A DNA stretch of 64,000 nucleotides from Saccharomyces paradoxus (taxonomy: Eukaryota; Ascomycota; Saccharomycetes; Saccharomycetales; Saccharomycetaceae): contig NC_047493.1 of assembly GCF_002079055.1 (NCBI RefSeq), positions 868,001-932,000 on the forward strand. Reading direction: 5' to 3'. A program made the position numbers and the translations under genes. This document shows positions 9,158 through 18,410 of this stretch, piece after piece (position 1 is the stretch's first letter; every line of letters begins with the position of its first letter). The notes beneath the pieces are model-generated. The model had not been told where the DNA came from. It was given only the letters and a program-made list of their open reading frames with translations, and did no database searches.

Positions 9158-11998
9158 ATGACTGGTCAAGTGCTGGACGGCAAAGCATGTGCCCATCAAT
9201 TTAGAAGCGATATTGCTAAAGAAATCAAAAGTATCCAAAGTCACGTGCCTGGGTTCGCGCCCAATCTTGCCATCATTCAAGTGGGCAACAGACCGGACTC
9301 GGCCACATATGTACGTATGAAGCGTAAGGCCGCTGAAGAGGCCGGCATTGTTGCTAATTTCATTCATTTAGATGAGTCGGTTTCTGAATTTGAAGTTCTG
9401 CGTAACGTGGACCAGCTAAATGAGGATCCACGGACACACGGTATTATCGTGCAACTGCCATTACCCGCTCACTTGGACGAGGACAAAATAACCTCGAGAG
9501 TGTTGGCAGAAAAGGACGTGGACGGGTTCGGGCCCACCAACATTGGCGAATTGAATAAGAAGAACGGACACCCATTCTTCTTGCCCTGCACGCCTAAGGG
9601 GATCATTGAGCTGCTTCACAAGGCCAACGTCACGATTGAAGGCTCCCGATCCGTCGTAATCGGCAGATCCGACATTGTCGGCTCTCCTGTCGCGGAATTG
9701 TTAAAGTCTCTAAACTCCACCGTCACCATCACGCATTCTAAGACTCGCGATATCGCGTCCTACTTGCACAACGCGGACATTGTCGTTGTTGCCATCGGCC
9801 AGCCGGAATTCGTGAAGGGTGAATGGTTCAAACCAAGAGACGACACTCCCAGCGACAAGAAAACCGTGGTCATTGATGTTGGCACCAACTACGTGGCTGA
9901 TCCTTCCAAAAAATCTGGTTTCAAGTGTGTCGGTGACGTTGAATTTAATGAAGCAATCAAATACGTCCACCTAATCACACCAGTACCCGGTGGTGTGGGC
10001 CCCATGACTGTGGCTATGCTAATGCAAAACACCTTGATTGCTGCCAAACGCCAAATGGTAGAATCCTCGAAACCTTTGCAGATTCCTCCCTTGCCCTTGA
10101 AGTTGCTAACACCTGTTCCTTCCGATATAGACATCTCTAGAGCACAGCAGCCGAAACTCATTAACCAACTTGCTCAAGAATTGGGTATTTACTCCCATGA
10201 GTTGGAATTGTACGGGCATTATAAGGCCAAGATTTCTCCTAAAGTCATCGAGAGACTACAGTCGCGCCAAAATGGTAAATACATCTTGGTCTCTGGTATC
10301 ACACCCACACCTCTGGGAGAAGGTAAATCCACCACCACGATGGGTCTTGTTCAGGCACTAACAGCTCACTTGGGCAAGCCAGCTATTGCCAATGTCAGGC
10401 AACCCTCCCTAGGACCCACTTTAGGTGTCAAAGGTGGTGCTGCGGGCGGTGGTTACTCTCAAGTCATTCCAATGGACGAATTCAACCTACATTTGACTGG
10501 TGACATTCACGCCATTGGTGCCGCCAATAACCTACTTGCTGCCGCTATCGACACGAGAATGTTCCATGAAACCACTCAAAAGAACGACGCTACCTTCTAC
10601 AATAGATTAGTACCCAGAAAGAACGGTAGGAGAAAGTTCACTCCTTCCATGCAAAGGAGACTAAATAGACTGGGTATTCAAAAGACCAACCCTGACGATC
10701 TAACACCTGAAGAGATCAACAAATTCGCCAGATTGAACATCGACCCAGACACTATCACTATCAAGAGGGTGGTAGACATCAACGACAGAATGTTAAGACA
10801 GATCACTATTGGTCAAGCTCCTACCGAGAAGAACCACACGAGGGTTACTGGATTCGACATCACCGTCGCTTCAGAATTGATGGCTATTCTTGCTCTTTCA
10901 AAGGACTTGAGAGACATGAAGGAACGTATTGGACGAGTCGTTGTTGCTGCTGACGTAAACAGGTCTCCGGTTACTGTAGAAGATGTGGGTTGTACCGGCG
11001 CTTTAACCGCCTTATTAAGAGACGCGATCAAGCCTAATTTGATGCAAACTTTAGAAGGTACTCCCGTTTTGGTCCATGCCGGTCCATTTGCCAATATCTC
11101 TATCGGTGCTTCTTCTGTCATCGCTGATCGTGTAGCTTTGAAATTGGTTGGCACCGAACCAGAGGCAAAAACAGAGGCTGGTTACGTGGTCACCGAAGCA
11201 GGGTTCGATTTCACCATGGGTGGTGAGAGATTCTTTAATATTAAGTGTCGTTCCTCCGGATTAACGCCTAATGCCGTGGTGTTGGTTGCTACCGTCAGGG
11301 CTTTGAAGTCCCACGGTGGTGCTCCAGACGTCAAACCTGGCCAACCTTTACCTTCCGCATATACCGAGGAAAATATCGAGTTTGTAGAAAAGGGTGCTGC
11401 CAACATGTGTAAACAAATTGCCAACATTAAGCAATTTGGCGTCCCTGTTGTTGTAGCAATTAACAAGTTTGAAACCGACACTGAAGGTGAAATCGCCGCC
11501 ATTAGAAAAGCTGCCCTAGAAGCAGGTGCATTTGAAGCAGTAACCTCTAACCATTGGGCCGAAGGTGGTAAAGGTGCTATTGATTTAGCGAAGGCCGTCA
11601 TCGAAGCTTCCAACCAACCGGTGGACTTCCATTTCCTATATGATGTTAATTCATCCGTTGAAGACAAATTAACCACTATCGTTCAAAAAATGTACGGTGG
11701 TGCCGCAATTGATATCCTACCTGAAGCGCAACACAAAATTGACATGTACAAGGAACAAGGCTTCGGTAACTTGCCAATTTGTATTGCCAAGACCCAATAC
11801 TCTTTGTCCCACGATGCAACTTTGAAAGGTGTTCCTACCGGATTCACTTTCCCCATCAGAGACGTCAGATTGTCTAATGGTGCTGGATACTTATACGCTC
11901 TTGCTGCTGAAATTCAAACCATTCCTGGTTTGGCTACTTATGCTGGTTACATGGCTGTCGAAGTCGATGATAACGGTGAGATCGATGGGCTGTTCTAA
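9158..11998 (+). CDS. ADE3: ADE3, cytoplasmic trifunctional C1-THF synthase
   Basis: A 946-residue trifunctional enzyme: methylene-THF dehydrogenase and methenyl-THF cyclohydrolase in the N-terminal third, and formate-THF ligase in the rest. The dehydrogenase/cyclohydrolase part shows the YVRMKRKAAEEAGI folate-site helix, the GRSDIVGSPVAELL nucleotide-binding loop and the PGGVGPMTVAML signature near residue 275. The ligase starts around 325 and has the TPTPLGEGKSTTT P-loop (G389-K390-S391) and QPSLGPTLGVKGGAAGGGY. It supplies one-carbon units for purine, methionine and thymidylate synthesis. The coding region is visibly richer in GC and in favoured yeast codons than its flanks, as in highly expressed genes. 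The start is the first ATG. Confidence 0.98.
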   Translation: MTGQVLDGKACAHQFRSDIAKEIKSIQSHVPGFAPNLAIIQVGNRPDSATYVRMKRKAAEEAGIVANFIHLDESVSEFEVLRNVDQLNEDPRTHGIIVQLPLPAHLDEDKITSRVLAEKDVDGFGPTNIGELNKKNGHPFFLPCTPKGIIELLHKANVTIEGSRSVVIGRSDIVGSPVAELLKSLNSTVTITHSKTRDIASYLHNADIVVVAIGQPEFVKGEWFKPRDDTPSDKKTVVIDVGTNYVADPSKKSGFKCVGDVEFNEAIKYVHLITPVPGGVGPMTVAMLMQNTLIAAKRQMVESSKPLQIPPLPLKLLTPVPSDIDISRAQQPKLINQLAQELGIYSHELELYGHYKAKISPKVIERLQSRQNGKYILVSGITPTPLGEGKSTTTMGLVQALTAHLGKPAIANVRQPSLGPTLGVKGGAAGGGYSQVIPMDEFNLHLTGDIHAIGAANNLLAAAIDTRMFHETTQKNDATFYNRLVPRKNGRRKFTPSMQRRLNRLGIQKTNPDDLTPEEINKFARLNIDPDTITIKRVVDINDRMLRQITIGQAPTEKNHTRVTGFDITVASELMAILALSKDLRDMKERIGRVVVAADVNRSPVTVEDVGCTGALTALLRDAIKPNLMQTLEGTPVLVHAGPFANISIGASSVIADRVALKLVGTEPEAKTEAGYVVTEAGFDFTMGGERFFNIKCRSSGLTPNAVVLVATVRALKSHGGAPDVKPGQPLPSAYTEENIEFVEKGAANMCKQIANIKQFGVPVVVAINKFETDTEGEIAAIRKAALEAGAFEAVTSNHWAEGGKGAIDLAKAVIEASNQPVDFHFLYDVNSSVEDKLTTIVQKMYGGAAIDILPEAQHKIDMYKEQGFGNLPICIAKTQYSLSHDATLKGVPTGFTFPIRDVRLSNGAGYLYALAAEIQTIPGLATYAGYMAVEVDDNGEIDGLF

Positions 11999-12433
11999 GA
12001 CAACTTAATTATATAGAATTTAACAAAGACGAATGCAAAAGTTTTTTTTAAGTATAAATGTATAATAATAATAACGATAATATGAACACTATTGGAACTA
12101 ATAATGATAGCATAGTTTTTTTCATCCATGGGGATTTAACGTTCCGCTACCCTTTTTCCTTTAATTAAACCCCAGTTCCTTAACGTTGCAAATTTCCGAT
12201 TCCGTTAAGGAGGAAAAAACCTAATTACCAGACGAAGCGGGGAGACGCATGTAAGAGAACAATAAATGCATCAAACTTTTAGCAATCTAAGTGATACTAT
12301 AGCGAAAAAGCAACCACTGGCTAGCATAACTTTTGTGTGAAACAAAGTATAATAACGAAAGTATACACAAGATACAAAGAAGAAAACGTCCCATTGCGGC
12401 TCTGAAAAAAAATATAAAGTAGTATAGCTAGAA
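11999..12433. other. ADE3-TDA10 intergenic region
   Basis: 435 bp holding the ADE3 3' region (T-rich and TA-rich from about 12040) and the TDA10 promoter. I see no gene, repeat or confident factor site. Confidence 0.6.
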
Positions 12434-13306
12434 ATGTGTGACAAGTCAAAAAAAATACTGGACTACACGATAGAATTCTTGGATAAATATATACCTGAAT
12501 GGTTTGAGACGGAAAATAAATGTCCCTTGTTCATATTCTTCTCAGGTCCACAGGGCTCAGGCAAAAGTTATACAAGTATCCAAATCTATAACCATTTGAT
12601 GGAAAAATATGGGGATGAAAAATCCATCGGTTACGCCTCAATCGACGATTTTTATTTAACCCATGAAGACCAATTGAAATTGAATGAGCAATTCAAGAGC
12701 AATAGACTGTTGCAGGGACGTGGTCTACCTGGCACTCATGATATGAAATTGTTGCAAGAGGTATTGAATACCATCTTCAATAATGAGGAGCACCCAGATC
12801 AAAATGCTGTCATACTACCCAAGTATGATAAATCCCAATTTAATGGAGAGGGAGATCGTTGCCCCACTGGTCAAAAAATCAAACTTCCAATTGATATTTT
12901 TATCTTAGAAGGTTGGTTTCTTGGATTCAATCCAATTTTGCAGGGAATTGAGAAGAATGATCTTCTTAGTGGGGACATGATTGATGTCAATGCCAAGCTT
13001 TTCTTCTACAGTGACTTGTTGTGGCGTAACCCAGAAATAAAGTCTTTAGGGATAGTATTCACCACCGACAACATTAACAATGTTTACGGTTGGAGACTGC
13101 AACAGGAGCATGAGTTGATATCAAAGGTTGGGAAGGGGATGACTGACGAACAGGTGCACGCCTTTGTTGACAGATACATGCCCTCCTATAAACTTTACTT
13201 CAACGACTTTGTTCGGAGTGAAGGTCTAGGTTCTATAGCTACATTAACGTTAGGAATTGACTTTGACAGGAATGTGTATTCTACAAAAACAAGATGCATT
13301 GAATAA
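12434..13306 (+). CDS. TDA10: TDA10, P-loop kinase of the glycerate-kinase-like family
   Basis: A 290-residue P-loop NTPase with the Walker A motif SGPQGSGKSYTS (GPQGSGKS at residues 38-45), an aspartate-rich switch (SIDDFYLTHED) and a Walker-B-like FILEGWFLGF. The family includes plant D-glycerate 3-kinase and resembles bacterial pantothenate kinase and uridine kinase. The yeast protein has a solved structure with ATP-binding features, but I know of no established substrate. The start is the first ATG at 12434. It is followed by MVB12 after 314 bp on the same strand. Confidence 0.94.
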   Translation: MCDKSKKILDYTIEFLDKYIPEWFETENKCPLFIFFSGPQGSGKSYTSIQIYNHLMEKYGDEKSIGYASIDDFYLTHEDQLKLNEQFKSNRLLQGRGLPGTHDMKLLQEVLNTIFNNEEHPDQNAVILPKYDKSQFNGEGDRCPTGQKIKLPIDIFILEGWFLGFNPILQGIEKNDLLSGDMIDVNAKLFFYSDLLWRNPEIKSLGIVFTTDNINNVYGWRLQQEHELISKVGKGMTDEQVHAFVDRYMPSYKLYFNDFVRSEGLGSIATLTLGIDFDRNVYSTKTRCIE

Positions 13307-13620
13307 TGATGTTGTGCCCTTTTTTTATTTTAATTTTTTTTATTATCTCTCTCTTCCCTTTTGTTTTATATACTAACAGGTAATTTTATAATGATTTATG
13401 TTTTTTTTTCATTCTGAGTTTTAACGAGGCAATTTTTGAATAATCGTTGTCTTCAAAAGAATTGTTTGTTTGTTACATAGCCCACCATATAATTTTAATA
13501 GAGTTTATTCCTGTAATATTTTCGTTCAGTGACCGTCCGAGATTTAAGCGGTTTTGGAAGCATCACTGGTATCATGATTAATTGAAAGGTAAATAGCAAT
13601 AGACATTTATCGCGTCAAAA
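13307..13620. other. TDA10-MVB12 intergenic region with an ACS-type match
   Basis: 314 bp, strongly AT-rich and with long T tracts near its left end. It contains one 11/11 match to the yeast ARS consensus (13394-13404). No gene is visible. Confidence 0.5.
13394..13404 (+). other. Perfect ARS consensus match (candidate origin core)
   Basis: ATTTATGTTTT fits WTTTAYRTTTW at all 11 positions and lies in AT-rich intergenic DNA. Most such matches in yeast genomes are not active origins, so this is only a candidate. Confidence 0.2.
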
Positions 13621-13926
13621 ATGAACAGTAATGTTGAAGAATTACTACGGCATATTCCCCTTTACAACATATATGGAAAGGACTTTCCACAAGAAAGAGT
13701 GACTAGGCTCCAGATTCCTGAGTTTAAGTTACCATCGTTACAACCACCAAGGGACTTAGTATACCCTTGGTACGAAGAATGCGACAATATCACAAAAGTC
13801 TGTCAGTTGCATGATTCTTCCAGTAAGAAATTCGACCAGTGGTACAAGGAGCATTACATGAGTAAAAAACCACCAGGAATTGTTGGAAACACACTATTAT
13901 CTCCATCAAAAAAGGAGGATTCCTAG
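13621..13926 (+). CDS. MVB12: MVB12, ESCRT-I subunit
   Basis: A 101-residue protein matching yeast Mvb12, the fourth subunit of ESCRT-I (with Vps23, Vps28, Vps37), which sorts ubiquitinated cargo into multivesicular bodies. The short, mostly polar sequence has proline-rich stretches (LKLPSLQPPRDLVYPW) and no membrane segment. Identification rests on length, sequence recall and position between TDA10 and CIR1. The gene is convergent with CIR1, with about 100 bp between stops. Confidence 0.93.
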   Translation: MNSNVEELLRHIPLYNIYGKDFPQERVTRLQIPEFKLPSLQPPRDLVYPWYEECDNITKVCQLHDSSSKKFDQWYKEHYMSKKPPGIVGNTLLSPSKKEDS

Positions 13927-14027
13927 TTAGATTGCAGTTTGACATCTATATACACATATACAGCAATTTTTTATAAACCATAGTAATATTATCAGTTTTC
14001 ATTTTACATCGTTGGGCGTTGTTGCAT

Positions 14028-14813
14028 CTAAATGACCTTAGCTTCCTTTAACTTTTCAATCAATTCATCTACAGAGTTTAATTTCACGCCAGGTGGCTTA
14101 GTCTTTGGTTCTTCCATGGACACCACCTTTAACTGAGGCTCAATATTAATTTCAGGAAAATCTTTCACTATATCCAATTTCTCAATAGGCTTTTTTTTCG
14201 CCTTCATTAATTTGGGCAGTCCTACGTAACGCGGAGTGTTCAATCTCAAATCTGTGGTAATAACCATTGGTAACGAAGCTTCAATTACTTCTTCTCCATC
14301 GTCAATTTCTCTTGTTACTTGAACTTTACCATTATTAAGGAATTCCACCTTGGCCGCATTTGTTGCCTGTGGCCAATTTAATAAACCTGCCAACATTTGA
14401 CCGGTATTGTTGCAGTCGTCATCAATGGCTTGCTTACCCATCAAAACCAGATTAGAATCCTTTTTTTCAACGACAGCTTTTAAAATTTTGGCAATGGCTA
14501 AGGGTTCTACGTTCTCTTTACCCACAGAGTCAATCAAACTACAGGTGTCTATACCCTTAGCAAGGCAATTTCTTAGAATATCCTGAGCTTTAGTGGAGCC
14601 GATAGAGACAGCGTGTGTGGATTCTACTAAACTCTTGTTTTTCTCTTTAATTCTGATAGCTTCTTCGACAGCAATATCATCGAATGGGTTGATGCTGAAT
14701 TTAATCCCATTAGTTTCAATCCCCGTTAAGGTCTTATTTACTCTAGGTTTGATCTGGAAATCAACTACCCTTTTCACAGGAACCAATATACGTAGTTGCT
14801 GCTTTGCGGACAT
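14028..14813 (-). CDS. CIR1: CIR1, mitochondrial electron-transfer flavoprotein beta subunit
   Basis: A 261-residue ETF-beta family protein. Signature segments are RILVPVKRVVDFQIKPRVN at the N-terminus, FSINPFDDIAVEEAIRIKEK (the conserved NPFDEIA-type element) and LVLMGKQAIDDDCNNTGQMLAGLLNWPQ, which is typical of the AMP/FAD-domain face. With the alpha subunit (Aim45 in yeast) and Cir2 it likely passes electrons toward ubiquinone. The start is the ATG at 14811-14813; eight more upstream codons in frame begin with TTG and are not used. It is divergent from SER2 over 245 bp. Confidence 0.96.
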   Translation of the reverse strand: MSAKQQLRILVPVKRVVDFQIKPRVNKTLTGIETNGIKFSINPFDDIAVEEAIRIKEKNKSLVESTHAVSIGSTKAQDILRNCLAKGIDTCSLIDSVGKENVEPLAIAKILKAVVEKKDSNLVLMGKQAIDDDCNNTGQMLAGLLNWPQATNAAKVEFLNNGKVQVTREIDDGEEVIEASLPMVITTDLRLNTPRYVGLPKLMKAKKKPIEKLDIVKDFPEINIEPQLKVVSMEEPKTKPPGVKLNSVDELIEKLKEAKVI

Positions 14814-14911
14814 CTTTATTACTCTTTCTAATAGCAATTATGGGGGTTATTAATCCTGGCGTATCATGACAACGTTTCTTGAATCATGATTATTTTACAC
14901 CGAGAAAGAAA

Positions 14912-14917
14912 GAGTCA
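14912..14917. promoter_or_regulatory. GAGTCA (reverse TGACTC), Gcn4-type site upstream of SER2
   Basis: The hexamer lies in the CIR1-SER2 divergent gap, about 140 bp before SER2. Gcn4 control of amino-acid genes is established; use here is inferred. Confidence 0.45.
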
Positions 14918-15058
14918 ATACTAATAATCTCGAAAAGATCTAGTGAAAAAATAAAAAAAAATATTAAAAATGGAAACTGTGAAACTATGTAGAAGAAAAC
15001 CAAAAAACACATCTAAGATAGCTCAACCATATAAGCATTACATATACTAACTATTAAA

Positions 15059-15988
15059 ATGTCAAATTATGTTCTCACTTGTATAGCCCATGGAGAAAAT
15101 CTCTCAAAAGAAACCGTCGATCAGATTGTCAAAGAAGTCGTTGAGAGCTCAGAAAAAGAGATATCGATCAATAGTACCAAGAAACTATCAGCAAGAGCCA
15201 CCGATATATTCCTCAAAGTTAGAGGACCAATTGTACAAAAAGACCTCAAGAATGAACTGATGAATGTGATTGATAGTTATGATGATGTTGATGTGATCGT
15301 TTCTGTCGACAATGAATATCGTCAAGCCAAAAAGCTTTTCGTCTTTGACATGGATTCAACATTAATCTACCAAGAGGTCATCGAATTGATTGCTGCTTAC
15401 GCTGGTGTTGAAGAACAAGTGCATGAAATTACAGAAAGAGCTATGAACAATGAGCTTGATTTCAAAGAGTCTTTAAGAGAACGCGTTAAATTATTGAAGG
15501 GCCTCCAAATCGATACGTTATATGATGAAATAAAACAAAAGTTGGTAATCACTAAAGGTGTGCCAGAACTATGTAAATTCCTTCACGACAAAAATTGCAA
15601 ACTTGCTGTTTTAAGCGGTGGGTTTATCCAATTTGCCAGTTTTATCAAGGACCAATTACGTTTAGATTTTTGTAAGGCAAACTTGTTGGAAGTTGATGCT
15701 GATGGAAAATTAACTGGTAAAACACTGGGTCCTATTGTAGATGGCCAATGCAAAAGTGAAACTCTTCTACAGCTGTGTAATGACTACAAGGTGCCTGTGG
15801 AAGCAAGTTGTATGGTCGGTGACGGTGGTAACGACCTACCAGCCATGGCTACCGCCGGGTTTGGGATTGCATGGAACGCCAAGCCAAAGGTGCAAAAAGC
15901 CGCACCTTGCAAGTTGAATACCAAGTCCATGACTGACATCCTATACATCCTTGGCTACACCGACGAGGAAATATACGATAGACAATAA
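15059..15988 (+). CDS. SER2: SER2, phosphoserine phosphatase
   Basis: A 309-residue HAD-superfamily phosphatase catalysing the last step of serine synthesis from 3-phosphoglycerate. The nucleophile motif is FDMDSTLI with D97 and D99. HAD motif II is VLSGGF, and motif III/IV is MVGDGGNDLPAMATAG, with the paired aspartates that bind magnesium. The N-terminal ~90 residues form an ACT-like regulatory part (EKEISINSTKKLSARATDIFL). The ATG at 15059 is the first of the frame. Its stop is only 81 bp from the TRX2 stop on the other strand, so the 3' UTRs overlap. Confidence 0.98.
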   Translation: MSNYVLTCIAHGENLSKETVDQIVKEVVESSEKEISINSTKKLSARATDIFLKVRGPIVQKDLKNELMNVIDSYDDVDVIVSVDNEYRQAKKLFVFDMDSTLIYQEVIELIAAYAGVEEQVHEITERAMNNELDFKESLRERVKLLKGLQIDTLYDEIKQKLVITKGVPELCKFLHDKNCKLAVLSGGFIQFASFIKDQLRLDFCKANLLEVDADGKLTGKTLGPIVDGQCKSETLLQLCNDYKVPVEASCMVGDGGNDLPAMATAGFGIAWNAKPKVQKAAPCKLNTKSMTDILYILGYTDEEIYDRQ

Positions 15989-16069
15989 AAAAGATAGATG
16001 TAATAGAATTTTCTTAAAAACTGTTTATTTAGTCCTTGCAGACATCGTATATTTTACGTAGTTCGACAG

Positions 16070-16384
16070 CTATACGTTGGAAGCAATAGCTTGCTTGATA
16101 GCAGCTGGGTTGGCACCAACGACTCTGGTAACCTCCTTACCGCTCTTGTAGAAGATCAGGGTAGGCATGGAAGAGACTTCAGCCTTTTGAGCAACATCTG
16201 AGACCTCATCAACATCCAATTTGTAAAAAGTAGCATCAGAATATTGTTCCGAGAACTTTTCAATCATTGGGGCAATCATCTTACATGGACCACACCATGT
16301 GGCAAAAAAGTCAACAACGACTAATTTGTCGCCGGATGCCAAAGCATTGTCGTATTCAGAAGCGGATTTTAATTGAGTGACCAT
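16070..16384 (-). CDS. TRX2: TRX2, cytoplasmic thioredoxin
   Basis: A 104-residue thioredoxin with the active site WCGPC (C31, C34), the buried aspartate in VVVDFFATW and the cis-proline motif SSMPTLIF. It reduces peroxiredoxins, ribonucleotide reductase and PAPS reductase with NADPH through thioredoxin reductase. About four residues differ from the S. cerevisiae Trx2 sequence as I recall it (near positions 13, 45, 52 and 81), all outside the active site. Two Yap1 sites lie upstream. Confidence 0.98.
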   Translation of the reverse strand: MVTQLKSASEYDNALASGDKLVVVDFFATWCGPCKMIAPMIEKFSEQYSDATFYKLDVDEVSDVAQKAEVSSMPTLIFYKSGKEVTRVVGANPAAIKQAIASNV

Positions 16385-16555
16385 TGTTGATGTGTTATTT
16401 AGAGATTCGTATATTCTCGTATATGTGTCTGTGTATGATTCCTAATAGACAATAGATGAATTGGTACTTGCTATCTTCTCATTAGCTTTTCATCCCCCGA
16501 ATGGCTCTCTTATATACTGCTATCCCTCTTTCGGCTGGCTGGAAACTCAACGCGC

Positions 16556-16562
16556 TTAGTAA
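16556..16562. promoter_or_regulatory. Yap1 response element TTAGTAA (TRX2 promoter)
   Basis: TTAGTAA lies about 172 bp upstream of the TRX2 ATG. TTASTAA is the Yap1 site, and TRX2 is a classic Yap1/Skn7 oxidative-stress target. GC-rich GGCTGGCTGG just TRX2-proximal of it (16532-16541) may serve Skn7. Confidence 0.75.
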
Positions 16563-16591
16563 GAAAAGAGCCACCTTATAGGGAGGATCCC

Positions 16592-16598
16592 TTACTAA
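16592..16598. promoter_or_regulatory. Yap1 response element TTACTAA (TRX2 promoter)
   Basis: This second TTASTAA site lies about 208 bp upstream of TRX2 and 29 bp beyond the first. The paired arrangement is the one known from the S. cerevisiae TRX2 promoter. Confidence 0.75.
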
Positions 16599-16657
16599 GA
16601 GTATAGACAATTACATATTTAGTTCTGATGATTACTTAATATTTGCTGAAACTCATA

Positions 16658-17893
16658 TTATGCTGATCTTGGAGCGATCTTGAACCCGAGTATGTCATTT
16701 TTGTCGGGCTCAACAAAACTTTCTTCACTGACTCTCACGCCGCCAACGGTTTCGATGCTTGCAATAGTTACCTCGCCACCCATGATGTACCTGGCAACTT
16801 TACCGACAGGCGTTCCTCGCTTAACCAAAAAGCAATCTCTAAAGACGTTGGTTCCGTTGCCACCCGTAAAAGTCTGGATGTTCTTCACAGTATACACCGG
16901 TATCAGACCAAGGATGTCTGTGGCTGCTTGCAGAACCTGGACGACACCCGTGGATCCGAATCTATACAAAACCAGATCTCTGATATTTTCGATTCTGTTA
17001 AGGATCTTGTCGTCCAGCGGCTTTAGTTTTTCTGGTTCGTCCTCATATGTGTCAACGAACTCCGTTCCTTCCTCGTATAATATGAAACCTTGCTTCTTCA
17101 ATTTCCTCAAAAAAACTTCCGTCACTGCGCTGGTCAGTACAGCTTTGGTGTCAGGATACTTTAGCATGATTTTAGAAACATTCTTATCGGCGTCTGGGTG
17201 GTCAATCTTATTGAGCGCCAACACGGTGGGAAATTTTTCCACCATAAAGGACTTGACCACTCGAGTGATCCATTCGTCATCCCATTTTTCCAAAGGTGGT
17301 AATCCCTTCAACCTGTCCAGTGCTTTTTGGATCATGGGCGCATGTGAACCGTACCCACCGAATTGCGCTTGCAGCGTGTCCACTATGCTGGATTTTGTTG
17401 CTGTATGTTTACGCACAATGGACCCCCATCTTTTCTTCAGGTTCCCCTCAACCCAAAGCCTGATTTCATCTTGTAACCATTCTATATCATTCAATGGATC
17501 GTAGCCTCTTGTGTTCTTCCCCTCCGCATCTGTAGTCCCACTAACGTCAACCACGTGGATAAGAGCATCTGCGTGTCTTAAATCATCCAAGAATTTATTT
17601 CCAAGTCCTCTGCCTGAATGCGCTCCGGGCACAAGCCCTGCCACGTCCAATAGTTTAATGGGGATATGCCTCTTACCCTTGCTACACCATCCGTAATTAG
17701 GTTTACAAAGATCTTCCTTGCCAAATCTGGAGCAGGCACAGTCAACTTGCAAGTAGCCGGTGGCTTGGTTTGGCTCGATCGTGGTGAAGGGAAACGCTCC
17801 TACTGCCGCACCTGCATCCGTCAAAGAATTTAATGTGGTGGATTTTCCCGAAGATGGCTTACCCACAATACCAATCAATGGATCTCTAGGCAT
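16658..17893 (-). CDS. YGR210C, YchF/OBG-family GTPase
   Basis: A 411-residue TRAFAC-class P-loop GTPase. G1 is GKPSSGKST (residues 11-19). G3 lies in the [22 protein letters not shown] segment, which is typical of OBG/YchF proteins, and the G4-like NKIDHPDA follows. A Cys-rich insert ([25 protein letters not shown]) follows the G1 domain, as in the archaeal/eukaryotic branch of the family. A TGS-like domain ends the protein ([19 protein letters not shown]). It is related to Ola1/Rbg proteins, so binding to ribosomes or translation factors is plausible; no function is established to my knowledge. Confidence 0.94.
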   Translation of the reverse strand: MPRDPLIGIVGKPSSGKSTTLNSLTDAGAAVGAFPFTTIEPNQATGYLQVDCACSRFGKEDLCKPNYGWCSKGKRHIPIKLLDVAGLVPGAHSGRGLGNKFLDDLRHADALIHVVDVSGTTDAEGKNTRGYDPLNDIEWLQDEIRLWVEGNLKKRWGSIVRKHTATKSSIVDTLQAQFGGYGSHAPMIQKALDRLKGLPPLEKWDDEWITRVVKSFMVEKFPTVLALNKIDHPDADKNVSKIMLKYPDTKAVLTSAVTEVFLRKLKKQGFILYEEGTEFVDTYEDEPEKLKPLDDKILNRIENIRDLVLYRFGSTGVVQVLQAATDILGLIPVYTVKNIQTFTGGNGTNVFRDCFLVKRGTPVGKVARYIMGGEVTIASIETVGGVRVSEESFVEPDKNDILGFKIAPRSA

Positions 17894-18410
17894 ACTGGCT
17901 CTATTTCCGTTTTATCCTTACAGACAGTCTATACTACAAGTTAGTTCGACAAAAGCTAAAAACAGAAAACGAAAAACAAAAACAAAGATCACCTCTTCTC
18001 GCAATCCATCCTAGAACGCTTACATATGTGTTCATTCATTACATAGCATTACGTTTCTTGCATACCCATTCGAGAAAAAAAAAGGCATCGAGATAATTTT
18101 CACCTTGAAAAATGAAGGATTACCCTTATTTTCATCTTGATAGAAAAACGATTCCTAACCCTACAATAAATCGTACCAAAACCCTCTGGAATTTTCCAGA
18201 ATATTCTAGCCCCACCAGGGCTTACACTAAAAACTAACTGTTGACGAAAAATTTTCAGCGATGAGATGTACATTTATAATGATGTGCGATGTCCAAGGCA
18301 AAAGAAACCATCGTGGTAGCAAGTAGTTTTGCATCGTTACCAATAGGTGGTCACACATATACACTTACAGGTACGCATTATATCGCTAAGAAATATAATA
18401 AAGAAAAAGA
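17894..18410. other. YGR210C-ZPR1 divergent intergenic region
   Basis: 517 bp containing an A-rich leader for YGR210C, a perfect heat-shock element (18189-18206) and the ZPR1 proximal promoter. No gene is seen. Confidence 0.65.
18189..18206. promoter_or_regulatory. Four-unit perfect heat-shock element
   Basis: GAA-nn-TTC-nn-GAA-nn-TTC with no mismatch, about 205-222 bp upstream of the ZPR1 ATG. Three or more contiguous nGAAn units bind an Hsf1 trimer (established). It could also serve YGR210C at about 300 bp on the other side. Confidence 0.8.

Noticed and set aside
11182-11676. 164-codon frame antisense to ADE3
   Set aside because: Antisense shadow of a strongly codon-biased gene, with no domain and no support.
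16680-17504. 274-codon frame antisense to YGR210C
   Set aside because: Long only because the sense gene avoids stop-creating codons on the opposite strand; Ser-rich composition without any recognisable fold.
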